Shown one piece after another: positions 43,430 to 52,226 of a DNA stretch of 64,000 nt. The number at the start of each line of letters is the position of its first letter. The stretch's first letter is position 1. The notes beneath the pieces were generated by a model. It saw nothing but the letters and a program-made list of their open reading frames with translations. It did not search any database and was not told the origin of the DNA. The DNA lies in the NCBI RefSeq assembly GCF_004310865.1, contig NZ_SIXI01000006.1, positions 62,001-126,000 of the forward strand. Direction: 5' to 3'. Origin of the DNA: Aquabacterium lacunae (lineage in GTDB: Bacteria; Pseudomonadota; Gammaproteobacteria; Burkholderiales; Burkholderiaceae_C). The position numbers and the translations under genes are program-made.

Positions 43430-46115
43430 GTTCTGCACCTTGTGAGGCGTCGGCTGGCTCGATGCCGTTGTCTTCTTGGGAAGGCTGGTTGCAGACAATG
43501 CGGTTACGGCCTTCACGTTTGGCCTGGTAGAGCGCTTCATCGGCGCGGCGCAGAAGGGCGTCGGCAGCTCCACCGAGTGTGTCGGCCAGTCCGATGGATA
43601 CCGTCACCCGAGGCAGCATGCTGCTGTTGAACTCCAGCATGAGGGCCGCGATCTGGCTGTGCACTGATTCGACCACGGGAAGTGCCTCGACCAAGCTTCG
43701 GCCCGGCATGATCAGCGTCATTTCCTCGCCTCCATAGCGGCAGGGCAAGTCGTACACCTTGGCATGCTTGAGAAGCACCTGCCCGATGGCGCGCAGAACT
43801 GTGTCGCCCGCCTCGTGCCCATACTCGTCATTCAGGCGCTTGAAGTGGTCCACGTCGATCATGGCCAGTGCCACACGAGCGCCTTCGCGACGGCTCCGCT
43901 GGATCTCGACGGGCAGACGCTCGTTCATGAAACCTCGGTTGTAAAGGCCGGTCAGGCCATCGTGTGTGGCCTGTTCGCGCAGGCCCGCTCTCAGGCGCAG
44001 GTTCGACAGGGCCAGCTTCAGGGTTTCGCCCAGTCGGTTGGCGCGCTGCGCGTGCTGAACCATTTGCTCGCGCGACTGCGTGTCGGTCGCCATCAGGTGA
44101 AGTGAGCCGATGGTTTCGCCATTGGCCAGCATCGGGATGCACAGGTGAGGGCGAGGTGTGCCGCCCACGGAGTGCACGTGCCGGCAGCGCAGGTTCAGAC
44201 GCTCGTCATGGAAGGCATGCGTCTTGCCGCGGCGCAAGGCCCAGCAGTCGGCGGTCTGGAAGTCAGAAGCAAAGGCCATGGCCTCGCCCCACCGTCCCAC
44301 CAGGCGCAATTGCTCCCCAGTCACTGCGCTGGCCAGCGCACCCGACCACTCGGGGAAGATCGCATGTGCTGCACGGCTGATGATGTCGAAGGCTTCGTGC
44401 AGGTCTTCGGCCGAGTTCAGGAACTCGCTGCTCTCGCGCAAGATCGCGTTTTCTGCTTTCGCGCGTTCCAGTTCGATCAGCAGGTCTTCCAGGCGGGCCG
44501 CCTGGTCCCTCAGGCGAGCTTCCTGCACCTTGAAGGCGTCGATGTCGAAAAGGAAGCCATTGAGCACGCCCCGCCCATCCACAAATTCCAGTCGGCCGAA
44601 CAGGGTGTGCCAGGCCATTCGCCCGTCGCGCAGCCTGAGCTGCAGTTCCATGTTCAGGTCCTTGATGTCGCGGCGCAGATTGCTGCGCAGCAATTCGGTC
44701 ATGCGCTGGATGCCTTCGGGCTGGAAGATCTTTTGCCACATGGATTCCTGCTGGATTTCCTCGAGCGTGTACCCCCAGCGCTGTTCCGCATTGACCGACA
44801 GGAAGCTCATGTCTTGCATGCGGCCTTCGCTGGCGTCGAACAGCCACCGCACCATCACCACCGGGCCATCAGAGAACAGCCGGCCGTCCAGCTCCAGGGC
44901 CTTCTGCAGCTCGGTGTAGCCAGTGATGTCCACATGGGTGCCCACCATGTGACCCGGCTTGCGATCGGGTGTCCACGAAATCACTGTGCCCCGCGCAATG
45001 ATCCATCGCCGGCGCTCGGAGCCCGGCGCCAGTCGCAAGGAATGCATGGCGTTGAAGTTGCCCAGTGAGCCCAGCTGCACCATGATGTCTTCGAGCAGCG
45101 GCGGGAACTCGATCGGGTCGGTGTATTCAGCAGCCCAGGTGCTGAATGTTGTCTCTTCTGACACATCGATCACCTGCTCGTCCACGGTCACCTTGCCTTC
45201 CAACCTGAGGTGGTCTGACGCCATGTCCATCACCCAGAAGGTCACCTGCGATTCGGCCAGCACTCGGCGGTACAGTTGGTCGCGTGCTTGTCGCTCCTGC
45301 ACCAGGGTGTCGGCGATGCGCAGGCTGGCTTCCCGAACTTCCTCCGAGGATGGTTCAACCGCCGGCAATGGCGTCTCCAGTTTCCGCCGCAGCCGGTTGT
45401 CCAGGTATTCATGGGTCACCATCCACAGTGTGGCCGGTGCAGTGAGCAGCGCGAAGATGGGCACCATGTCGCGCATGCTGGTGGCGGTGTCAGCGGCAAC
45501 GCTGAACACTTCAGGAGGCCATTGGCTGGTACACAGCATGGTGATCTCGATGAGGCTCATGAGCGCACCGACGATCAGACCGCCGCGCAGACGGTGCTGG
45601 TACAACTTGTAGGTGATGGCCGACGCGGCGATGGCAGACAGAGCGGCGGCCACCAGCACCACCACAGGCACTTTGGGCTGGGGGGCGACCAGCAGGCCTC
45701 CTTGCATGTGCCAGGTCACGTAGACCAGCACCAGCAGGTAGCCGGCATTCAGAGTCAGGGCGGTGATGTCGTACAGTTCCTCGTCGAGCATGTGGCGTGA
45801 GCGCTGATGGAACATCAGCACATTGGCCGCCAGCAAGATCACCCAGGCGCTCAGGGCCACATCCAGGTGCATCACCAGGCTGAAGACCGGGGCCACCGCA
45901 GACACGAGCGTCCAGAGACCGGCCCAGCACGCCGTCGCCAGCGTCGGAGCTGCCAGCCACATCAGTTGCTGCGCCTCTTGTTGCAGGTCGGCCTTGAGCA
46001 GGCGGTGCAAGTGTTGCCATGCGGCCCGGTAGGCCACCGCGGTCAGTGCATTGAGCAGCACCCCCAGGGCCAGCAGGCCTGGATGGTAGGTCACACCCGT
46101 CAGTTCGGTTGTCAC
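43410..46115 (-). CDS. diguanylate cyclase with seven-helix head (7TM-PAS-PAS-GAF-GGDEF)
   Basis: A paralogue of the MHYT cyclase, 901 aa. The first 235 residues form seven hydrophobic helices without an MHYT motif, though the opening YHPGLLALG and spacing resemble it. Two PAS-like regions, then a GAF domain with C624, H633, C644 and H646, then GGDEF with GGEEM at 795-799. The inhibitory site is KVYD (786-789), with Lys where Arg is expected, so product feedback may be weak. The GTG start at 46115 overlaps the stop of the upstream cyclase gene (GTGA), and AAGGAAG provides the ribosome binding site. Confidence 0.9.
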   Translation of the reverse strand: MTTELTGVTYHPGLLALGVLLNALTAVAYRAAWQHLHRLLKADLQQEAQQLMWLAAPTLATACWAGLWTLVSAVAPVFSLVMHLDVALSAWVILLAANVLMFHQRSRHMLDEELYDITALTLNAGYLLVLVYVTWHMQGGLLVAPQPKVPVVVLVAAALSAIAASAITYKLYQHRLRGGLIVGALMSLIEITMLCTSQWPPEVFSVAADTATSMRDMVPIFALLTAPATLWMVTHEYLDNRLRRKLETPLPAVEPSSEEVREASLRIADTLVQERQARDQLYRRVLAESQVTFWVMDMASDHLRLEGKVTVDEQVIDVSEETTFSTWAAEYTDPIEFPPLLEDIMVQLGSLGNFNAMHSLRLAPGSERRRWIIARGTVISWTPDRKPGHMVGTHVDITGYTELQKALELDGRLFSDGPVVMVRWLFDASEGRMQDMSFLSVNAEQRWGYTLEEIQQESMWQKIFQPEGIQRMTELLRSNLRRDIKDLNMELQLRLRDGRMAWHTLFGRLEFVDGRGVLNGFLFDIDAFKVQEARLRDQAARLEDLLIELERAKAENAILRESSEFLNSAEDLHEAFDIISRAAHAIFPEWSGALASAVTGEQLRLVGRWGEAMAFASDFQTADCWALRRGKTHAFHDERLNLRCRHVHSVGGTPRPHLCIPMLANGETIGSLHLMATDTQSREQMVQHAQRANRLGETLKLALSNLRLRAGLREQATHDGLTGLYNRGFMNERLPVEIQRSRREGARVALAMIDVDHFKRLNDEYGHEAGDTVLRAIGQVLLKHAKVYDLPCRYGGEEMTLIMPGRSLVEALPVVESVHSQIAALMLEFNSSMLPRVTVSIGLADTLGGAADALLRRADEALYQAKREGRNRIVCNQPSQEDNGIEPADASQGAELMPHDG

Positions 46116-48253
46116 GCCTGGCTTCCTTCCATGTGAGCTTCGGAGGCCTTGTTCTGGCGAGCCTCGGCGGCATGTACCCGGTTGCGACCCAGGCGTTTGG
46201 CCTGGTAGAGGGCCTCGTCTGCGCGACGCAGCAATGTCTCCGGTGAGCCACCGGTGGTCTCCGCCACACCCATCGACACGGTGACCGTCGGAAGCGCCTC
46301 GGCTCGGAAGCTCAGGCTCAGGGCTTCGATGTCATGGCGGATCTGGTCCAGCTTGATCAGGGCGTCGTCCAGGCGACAGCCTGGCATCACCAGCACCAGC
46401 TCTTCTCCACCATAGCGGAAGGCCAAGTCATACACCCGGGTCTTGTCCATCAGCAGGTGGCCCACGGTCTGCAGGACCAGGTCACCGGCTTCGTGACCCC
46501 AGGTGTCGTTGAAACGCTTGAAGTGGTCGATGTCGATCATGGCCAGAGACACTGGCATCTGCTGCTGTGCGCATCGGGTGATTTCGATGGGCAGTCGCTG
46601 GTCGAGCAGGCGGCGGTTGTAGAGGCCAGTCAGCCCGTCGCGCGTGGCGCGATCGCTCAGCGAGTTGCGCAGCCTGAGGTTGGACAGTGCCATCTTGAGT
46701 GTTTCAGCGAACCGCTCGGCCCTCGATTCGACCTCGGCCAGTTCCTGTGTGCTGAGTTCTTCGGCCGCGAACAAGTGCAGCGCGCCCACCGTTTCGCCAT
46801 TGGCTGCCATGGGCAGGCACAGATAGGGCAACAGTTTGAAGCCCAGCGGGGCATGCAAATGTTCGCAACACAGGTGCATGCCGTTGCCCATGTAGCTATG
46901 GGCACGGCCGCGGCGCAGACCCCAACACTGGTCCAGCCGGAAGGTCTCGGCCAGTGGCGGTGGTTCACCCCACTGGCCCACCTGCCAGAGGCTTCCGTCG
47001 TCGCGGGTGGCGCTCAGGCTGCCATGCCACAGGGGGAACAGGCGGCTGGCGGCCTGTCGCACCACCTTGAAAGCCTCTTCGTAATTGGCGGCCGTGTTCA
47101 ACAAGTCGCTGCTGTCCTGAAGTGTGACGCCGTCGGCCTGTGCATCATTGAGTTGCGCGATGAGTTGCTCCAGCCTCGCCCGGTGCTGGTGGGCCTGAAC
47201 CTCGACGGCTTTGTGGTCGGCGATGCTGATCAGGTAGGCGCGCAGGAAGACCTTGCCTTCCTCGTGCTCGAACACGCCCCGCATGAGGAACCATTGCAGG
47301 CTGCCATCGCCCATGCGCAGGCGCACCTGGCGCTCCACGCCGTTGCGGCCTTCGCTCAGTGCTTTCATGATGGCGGGCCGAGTCACGGCCAGGTCCTCTT
47401 CAGGCACCATGTCGCTGGTGCTTTTGCCCACCACGGTCCAGTTGCGGGGATAGCGCCACAGTTTGGCCACGTTCTTTGACGCAAAGTCGATGCGACGCGT
47501 GTCGTCCAGCACGTAGCGGATGACGGCCACCGGCCCAACGTCGAACAACGAGCGCTCTTGATGCAGTGTGAGTTGGGCCTGTTTGCGCAGGTGGATGTCG
47601 ATGTGACTGCCCGCCGCCAGCGTGACGTGGCCATTGGCGGTTCGCTCCACCACGAAGCCGCGCGAGATGATCCAGCGCCAGTGGCCCCGTTCATCCGGGA
47701 TGCGGTATTCGTGTTCAAAGGTCGCGGTGCGCCCCTTCAGGAAGTCGGCGAAACGCTCGATCACACCTGGGCGGTCTTCTGGGTGCAGCCGTTCGAACCA
47801 GCCGTTGCCCTGGTAAGTGCGCTTTTCGGGCAGGTAGTCAGATGCGCCGACATGCACGCCATCGAACAGGATCTCTTGGCGAATGGTGTCGACCTGCCAG
47901 ATCACGATTTGCGAGACGCGGATGGCGTGTTCCAGCTGTTCAAGTGCTGCAAACTTGCCAGCCTGCTGCTGTTCGACCTGCGAGCGGGCCGCCTGTTCGG
48001 CAAGGGCCCGACGCATGTCATGCCGAGCGTCAGCTTCGGCATTGCACCGGGACAGAGCTGCCGCATGGCGAGCCCAGTCGCGGCACGAGGCTGCTGCGAA
48101 GGCGCACACCGACATCAGCGGGAGCATCCACCACAGCGCCATCACATTGTTCAGGTCTGACCAGCCGATCAGCAACAGACCCACGCCCATGATCAGCAGG
48201 CCGATGCCGACTGACCAGCGTGCGTAATCCCAGCTTGAAGTTTGGCTTTTCAC
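46112..48253 (-). CDS. diguanylate cyclase with two-helix anchor (2TM-PAS-PAS-GAF-GGDEF)
   Basis: A 713-aa c-di-GMP synthase and third member of the paralogous set. Two N-terminal helices (GIGLLIMGVGLLLIG and ALWWMLPLMSVCAFAAA) precede a short coiled coil. The first PAS ends in WRWIISRGFVVER, the second in LQWFLMRGVF. The GAF domain has C443, H452, C463 and H465. GGDEF is active-type (GGEEL, 615-619) with an intact inhibitory site RVYD (606-609). The GTG start at 48253 is the last triplet of an inverted repeat. The next cyclase gene is translationally coupled. Confidence 0.92.
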   Translation of the reverse strand: MKSQTSSWDYARWSVGIGLLIMGVGLLLIGWSDLNNVMALWWMLPLMSVCAFAAASCRDWARHAAALSRCNAEADARHDMRRALAEQAARSQVEQQQAGKFAALEQLEHAIRVSQIVIWQVDTIRQEILFDGVHVGASDYLPEKRTYQGNGWFERLHPEDRPGVIERFADFLKGRTATFEHEYRIPDERGHWRWIISRGFVVERTANGHVTLAAGSHIDIHLRKQAQLTLHQERSLFDVGPVAVIRYVLDDTRRIDFASKNVAKLWRYPRNWTVVGKSTSDMVPEEDLAVTRPAIMKALSEGRNGVERQVRLRMGDGSLQWFLMRGVFEHEEGKVFLRAYLISIADHKAVEVQAHQHRARLEQLIAQLNDAQADGVTLQDSSDLLNTAANYEEAFKVVRQAASRLFPLWHGSLSATRDDGSLWQVGQWGEPPPLAETFRLDQCWGLRRGRAHSYMGNGMHLCCEHLHAPLGFKLLPYLCLPMAANGETVGALHLFAAEELSTQELAEVESRAERFAETLKMALSNLRLRNSLSDRATRDGLTGLYNRRLLDQRLPIEITRCAQQQMPVSLAMIDIDHFKRFNDTWGHEAGDLVLQTVGHLLMDKTRVYDLAFRYGGEELVLVMPGCRLDDALIKLDQIRHDIEALSLSFRAEALPTVTVSMGVAETTGGSPETLLRRADEALYQAKRLGRNRVHAAEARQNKASEAHMEGSQA

Positions 48254-48284
48254 GACATGAAGTGATGGGCTACCTGATGTCGTG
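48251..48284 (-). promoter_or_regulatory. inverted repeat ending in the GTG start of the 2TM cyclase gene
   Basis: On the minus strand CACGACAT (48284-48277) pairs perfectly with ATGTCGTG (48258-48251). The final GTG of the repeat is the start codon. The 18-base loop contains CAGGTAG, the only purine stretch placed like a ribosome binding site. Confidence 0.6.
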
Positions 48285-48285
48285 T

Positions 48286-48312
48286 GTTTCGGTGCTTTTC
48301 AGCCTTTCTTGA
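48286..48312 (-). promoter_or_regulatory. weak sigma-28-like promoter before the 2TM cyclase gene
   Basis: TCAAGAAA (48312-48305), 11 bases, then ACCGAAAC (48293-48286) on the minus strand. This is a partial match to the flagellar sigma factor pattern TAAAGTTT-N11-GCCGATAA. If real, the transcript would start inside the inverted repeat. Confidence 0.25.
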
Positions 48313-48322
48313 GTGACGGAAC

Positions 48323-48339
48323 GCGCCAACCGTTGGCGC
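48323..48339. repeat. 17-bp palindrome between SPFH and cyclase genes
   Basis: GCGCCAAC, one central C, then GTTGGCGC: perfect over eight bases per arm. No T-run on the minus side, so an operator is as likely as a terminator for the upstream SPFH gene. Confidence 0.5.
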
Positions 48340-48381
48340 AAGTGGGCAATCGGACCGGTTGACGGCGTGTGGGCAGAAAGT

Positions 48382-49302
48382 TCAGCGGGTTTTGACGTCG
48401 CCGGGGGTGCGAAGCAGCGTCATGGCCGTCCCGATCAGGCCAGCCACTTCGCTCATGTTGCCGGGCACGATCATGGTGTTGTTGGTGCGGGCCAGTTCGG
48501 CGTAGGCTTCGACCGCCTTTTCGGCCACCTTCAGGTTCACCGCATCCTGACCGCCCGGCTGCTGGATGGCCGCGGCGATCTTGCGGATGGCCTCGGCCGT
48601 GGCATCGGCCACGGCACCGATGGCCGCAGCCTGGCCCTCGGCCTTGTTGATCTCGGCCTGGCGCTCGCCCTCCGACTTGGCGATGAAGGCCTCGCGCTCG
48701 CCCGTCGCCAGGTTGATCTGTTCCAGCTTGCGCCCTTCAGACTCCGCAATGCGGGCGCGCTTGTCGCGCTCGGCCGTGATCTGCTGCTGCATCGAGCGCA
48801 GGATCTCGGCCGGCGGGGTCAGGTCCTTGATTTCGTAGCGCAGCACCTTCACGCCCCAGTTCTGCGCGGCTTCGTCCAGGGCACTGACCACGGCCGCGTT
48901 GATGGCATCGCGCTCTTCGAAAGTCTTGTCCAGCTCCATCTTGCCCACCACCGAGCGCAGCGTGGTCTGGGCCAGTTGCGTGATCGCGCTGATGTAGTTC
49001 GACGAGCCATAGCTGGCCCGCATGGCGTCCGTCACCTGGAAGTACAGGATGCCGTCGACCGTGAGCTGGGTGTTGTCCTTGGTGATGCAGACCTGGCTGG
49101 GCACATCGAGCGGCACTTCCTTGAGGCTGTGCTTGTAAGAGACCTTGTCGATGAAGGGCAGCACCACGTTCAGACCGGCGGTGAGGGTGCCGTGGTACTT
49201 GCCCAGGCGTTCGAGCACCCAGGCACTTTGTTGCGGCACCACCTGCACCGACTTGACGATGAACACGATGGCGATGAACAGCAGGACGATGGCGATTTCC
49301 AT
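48382..49302 (-). CDS. SPFH/Band 7 (stomatin-like, QmcA family) membrane protein
   Basis: A 306-aa protein with an N-terminal membrane helix (IAIVLLFIAIVFIVKSVQVVP), an SPFH domain (VPQQSAWVLERLGKYHGTL onward) and an Ala/Glu-rich coiled coil (AEGQAAAIGAVADATAEAIRK). Such proteins form large rings in membrane microdomains and usually pair with NfeD proteins. The NfeD gene ends three bases upstream, so the pair forms an operon. Confidence 0.92.
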   Translation of the reverse strand: MEIAIVLLFIAIVFIVKSVQVVPQQSAWVLERLGKYHGTLTAGLNVVLPFIDKVSYKHSLKEVPLDVPSQVCITKDNTQLTVDGILYFQVTDAMRASYGSSNYISAITQLAQTTLRSVVGKMELDKTFEERDAINAAVVSALDEAAQNWGVKVLRYEIKDLTPPAEILRSMQQQITAERDKRARIAESEGRKLEQINLATGEREAFIAKSEGERQAEINKAEGQAAAIGAVADATAEAIRKIAAAIQQPGGQDAVNLKVAEKAVEAYAELARTNNTMIVPGNMSEVAGLIGTAMTLLRTPGDVKTR

Positions 49303-49305
49303 GGA

Positions 49306-49719
49306 TCAGACCTTTTCAAGCAGCAGTTGGGTGCCTTCGATGGCGACGATGCGGTGTGGCCCTGGGGTGGGCGTGTCGAGTGGGGCCTGCAGGCGCGCCG
49401 ACCAGGCGGCGCCACGGTATTGCACGCGGGCCACGCCGTCGGGGCCCCAGTGGGGTACCTGCACGGTCTGGCCCAGGTCGAGATCGGCCGGGTTGTGGCC
49501 GCTGGCCTGGCGCTTGCGACGCAGGTGCACGGCCAGTGCGCTGCCGGTGCCGATCACGGCCGCCACGGCCAGTTGCAGGGCAGGGGGCAGCCCCATGTGG
49601 GCGCCCACGGCGCCCGCCGCGGCCCCCAGACCCAGCATCAGCAGGTAGAAACTGCCGCTGAGCAGCTCGCTGGCCACCAGGGCGCCAGCCAGGATCCACC
49701 ACCAGGTGCTTGCCTGCAT
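49306..49719 (-). CDS. NfeD family protein
   Basis: A 137-aa membrane protein. Two or three N-terminal helices (WWWILAGALVASELLSGSFYLLMLGLG) are followed by a small OB-fold domain (LGQTVQVPHWGPDGVARVQYRGAAWSARL, about residues 80-135). NfeD proteins work with SPFH partners. AAGGAGTGAGG before ATG 49719 is a strong ribosome binding site and decides the start. TACACT at 49745-49750 on the minus strand may be the -10 box. Confidence 0.9.
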   Translation of the reverse strand: MQASTWWWILAGALVASELLSGSFYLLMLGLGAAAGAVGAHMGLPPALQLAVAAVIGTGSALAVHLRRKRQASGHNPADLDLGQTVQVPHWGPDGVARVQYRGAAWSARLQAPLDTPTPGPHRIVAIEGTQLLLEKV

Positions 49720-49831
49720 CCTCACTCCTTGTTGTTGCCCGGTCAGTGTACGCAGGCGCGAGGCCTGATGGCCGGTGAACCGCATTCAGGGGGAGTGGCG
49801 CCCCTGTGCCCCGATTTCTGACAAAAGCCCC

Positions 49832-49859
49832 TTGTGCTGACACGCAACAGCCCTACACT
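49832..49859 (+). promoter_or_regulatory. candidate sigma-70 promoter of the decarboxylase gene
   Basis: TTGTGC (49832-49837), 16 bases, TACACT (49854-49859). It would give a leader of about 25 bases. Confidence 0.5.
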
Positions 49860-49891
49860 TCGCGTTTTCCGAATTTTTTGTGGGTGGCCTG

Positions 49892-52162
49892 ATGCTGCGT
49901 TTCCACTTCCCCATCGTCATCATCGACGAGGATTTCCGCTCCGACAACTCGTCGGGCCTGGGCATTCGCGCCCTGGCCGATGCCATCCAGAAGGAGGGCT
50001 TCGAGGTGCTGGGCGTGACCAGCTATGGCGACCTGTCGCAGTTCGCGCAGCAGCAAAGCCGCGCCAGTGCGTTCATCCTGTCGATTGACGACGAAGAGTT
50101 CACCCCCGGCCCCGAGCTCGACCCGGCCGTGCTGAACCTGCGCAAGTTCATCGAAGAGATCCGCTTCAAGAACGCCGACATCCCCATCTATCTGTATGGC
50201 GAGACGCGCACGTCGGAGCACATCCCGAACGACATCCTGCGCGAGCTGCACGGCTTCATCCACATGTTTGAAGACACGCCCGAGTTCGTGGCGCGTCACA
50301 TCATCCGCGAAGCCAAGAGCTACCTCGACGGCCTGGCCCCGCCGTTCTTCAAGGCCCTGATGGACTACGCGCAAGACGGCTCGTATTCCTGGCACTGCCC
50401 CGGGCACTCGGGCGGTGTGGCCTTCCTCAAGAGCCCGGTGGGCCAGATGTTCCACCAGTTCTTCGGCGAGAACATGCTGCGCGCCGACGTGTGCAACGCC
50501 GTGGAAGAACTGGGCCAGCTGCTGGATCACACCGGCCCGGTGGCCGAGTCGGAGAAGAACGCCGCGCGCATCTTCAATGCCGACCACTGCTTCTTTGTCA
50601 CCAACGGCACCAGCACCTCCAACAAGATGGTGTGGCACCACACGGTGGCCCCGGGTGATGTGGTGGTGGTTGATCGCAACTGCCACAAGTCCATCCTGCA
50701 CAGCATCATCATGACCGGGGCCATCCCCGTGTTCCTGACGCCCACGCGCAACCACTTCGGCATCATCGGCCCGATCCCGCAAAGCGAGTTCGAGCCGGCT
50801 AACATCCGCAAGAAGATCGCCAGGCACCCGCTGCTCAAGGGGGTCGATGCCAAGAAGGTCAAGCCGCGCATCCTGACGATCACGCAAAGCACCTACGACG
50901 GCGTGCTCTACAACACCGAGACCATCAAGGGCATGCTCGATGGCTGGATCGACAACCTGCACTTCGACGAAGCCTGGTTGCCGCATGCCGCCTTCCACAA
51001 GTTCTATGGCATGTACCACGCCATGGGCAAGGGCCGTGCGCGCCCCAAGCAGGCGGTGGTGTACGCCACCCAGTCCACGCACAAGCTGCTGGCGGGCATC
51101 TCGCAGGCCTCGCATGTGCTGGTGCAGGATTCGCAGAACGTGCCGCTTGACCGGCACCTGTTCAACGAAGCCTACCTGATGCACACCTCGACCTCGCCGC
51201 AGTACGCGATCATCGCCAGCTGCGACGTGGCCGCCGCCATGATGGAGCCACCGGGCGGCACTGCGCTGGTGGAAGAGTCGATCAAGGAAGCACTGGATTT
51301 CCGCCGCGCCATGCGCAAGGTCGACAAGGAATACGGCAAGGACTGGTGGTTCAAGGTCTGGGGCCCCGAGAAGCTGGTCACTGAAGACATTGGCAAGCCG
51401 ACCGACTGGGTGTTGAAGGCCAACGAGAAGTGGCACGGCTTCGGCAACCTGGCCGACGGCTTCAACATGCTCGACCCGATCAAGTCGACCATCATCACCC
51501 CGGGCATGGACGTGTCGGGCAAGTTTGCCAAGACCGGCATCCCGGCCAGCATCGTCACCAAGTACCTGGCCGAGCACGGCGTGGTGGTCGAAAAGACGGG
51601 CCTGTACAGCTTCTTCATCATGTTCACCATCGGCATCACCAAGGGCCGCTGGAACACCATGCTGACGGCGCTACAGCAGTTCAAGGACGACTACGACAAG
51701 AACCAGCCGCTGTGGCGTGCCATGCCCGAGTTCTGCCAGAAGAACCCGCGCTACGAGCGCATGGGCCTGCGCGACCTGTGCCAGAGCATCCACGAGGCCT
51801 ACGCCAAGGGCGACATCGCCCGCCTGACGACCGAGGTGTACCTGTCGGGCCAGGAGCTCGCTATGAAGCCGTCCGATGCCTATGCCTGCATCGCCCGCCG
51901 CCAGACCGAGCGGGTCGAGGTCGACCAGCTGGAAGGCCGCATCACCACGGCCTTGCTGACGCCTTACCCGCCCGGCATCCCGCTGCTGATCCCGGGTGAG
52001 CGCTTCAACAAGAAGATCGTCGATTTCCTGAAGTTCAACGAGCAGTTCAACCTGGCCTTCCCCGGCTTCGCCACCGACGTGCACGGTCTGGTTGCCGAAG
52101 AAAGCGCCGACGGCAAGAAGCGCTACTACGTCGATTGCGTGGCCCAGGACGTGCCGGCCTGA
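49892..52162 (+). CDS. arginine/lysine/ornithine decarboxylase (fold-type I)
   Basis: A 756-aa PLP enzyme of the Orn/Lys/Arg decarboxylase family that removes CO2 from a basic amino acid to give a polyamine or polyamine precursor. The N-terminal wing domain resembles a receiver fold (FPIVIIDEDFRSDNSSGLGIRAL). The core has SWHCPGHSGG and the PLP Lys K398 in STHKLLAGISQAS. The C-terminal part has PYPPGIPLLIPGE. Arg, Lys and Orn specificity cannot be separated by eye; arginine is my first guess. ATG 49892 is preferred over an upstream GTG at 49880. Confidence 0.9.
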   Translation: MLRFHFPIVIIDEDFRSDNSSGLGIRALADAIQKEGFEVLGVTSYGDLSQFAQQQSRASAFILSIDDEEFTPGPELDPAVLNLRKFIEEIRFKNADIPIYLYGETRTSEHIPNDILRELHGFIHMFEDTPEFVARHIIREAKSYLDGLAPPFFKALMDYAQDGSYSWHCPGHSGGVAFLKSPVGQMFHQFFGENMLRADVCNAVEELGQLLDHTGPVAESEKNAARIFNADHCFFVTNGTSTSNKMVWHHTVAPGDVVVVDRNCHKSILHSIIMTGAIPVFLTPTRNHFGIIGPIPQSEFEPANIRKKIARHPLLKGVDAKKVKPRILTITQSTYDGVLYNTETIKGMLDGWIDNLHFDEAWLPHAAFHKFYGMYHAMGKGRARPKQAVVYATQSTHKLLAGISQASHVLVQDSQNVPLDRHLFNEAYLMHTSTSPQYAIIASCDVAAAMMEPPGGTALVEESIKEALDFRRAMRKVDKEYGKDWWFKVWGPEKLVTEDIGKPTDWVLKANEKWHGFGNLADGFNMLDPIKSTIITPGMDVSGKFAKTGIPASIVTKYLAEHGVVVEKTGLYSFFIMFTIGITKGRWNTMLTALQQFKDDYDKNQPLWRAMPEFCQKNPRYERMGLRDLCQSIHEAYAKGDIARLTTEVYLSGQELAMKPSDAYACIARRQTERVEVDQLEGRITTALLTPYPPGIPLLIPGERFNKKIVDFLKFNEQFNLAFPGFATDVHGLVAEESADGKKRYYVDCVAQDVPA

Positions 52163-52170
52163 TCTGTTGG

Positions 52171-52212
52171 GGGCCTTTCGCAGGCCCTGCGGCTGTCCGC
52201 ATGGGCAGCCGC
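52171..52212. terminator. two tandem hairpins between convergent genes
   Basis: GGGCCT/AGGCCC (52171-52187) and GCGGCTG/CAGCCGC (52189-52212) are both perfect stems. No T-run is present. They separate the decarboxylase gene from the histidine kinase gene. Confidence 0.45.
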
Positions 52213-52226
52213 GCGTGGTCCATGCG

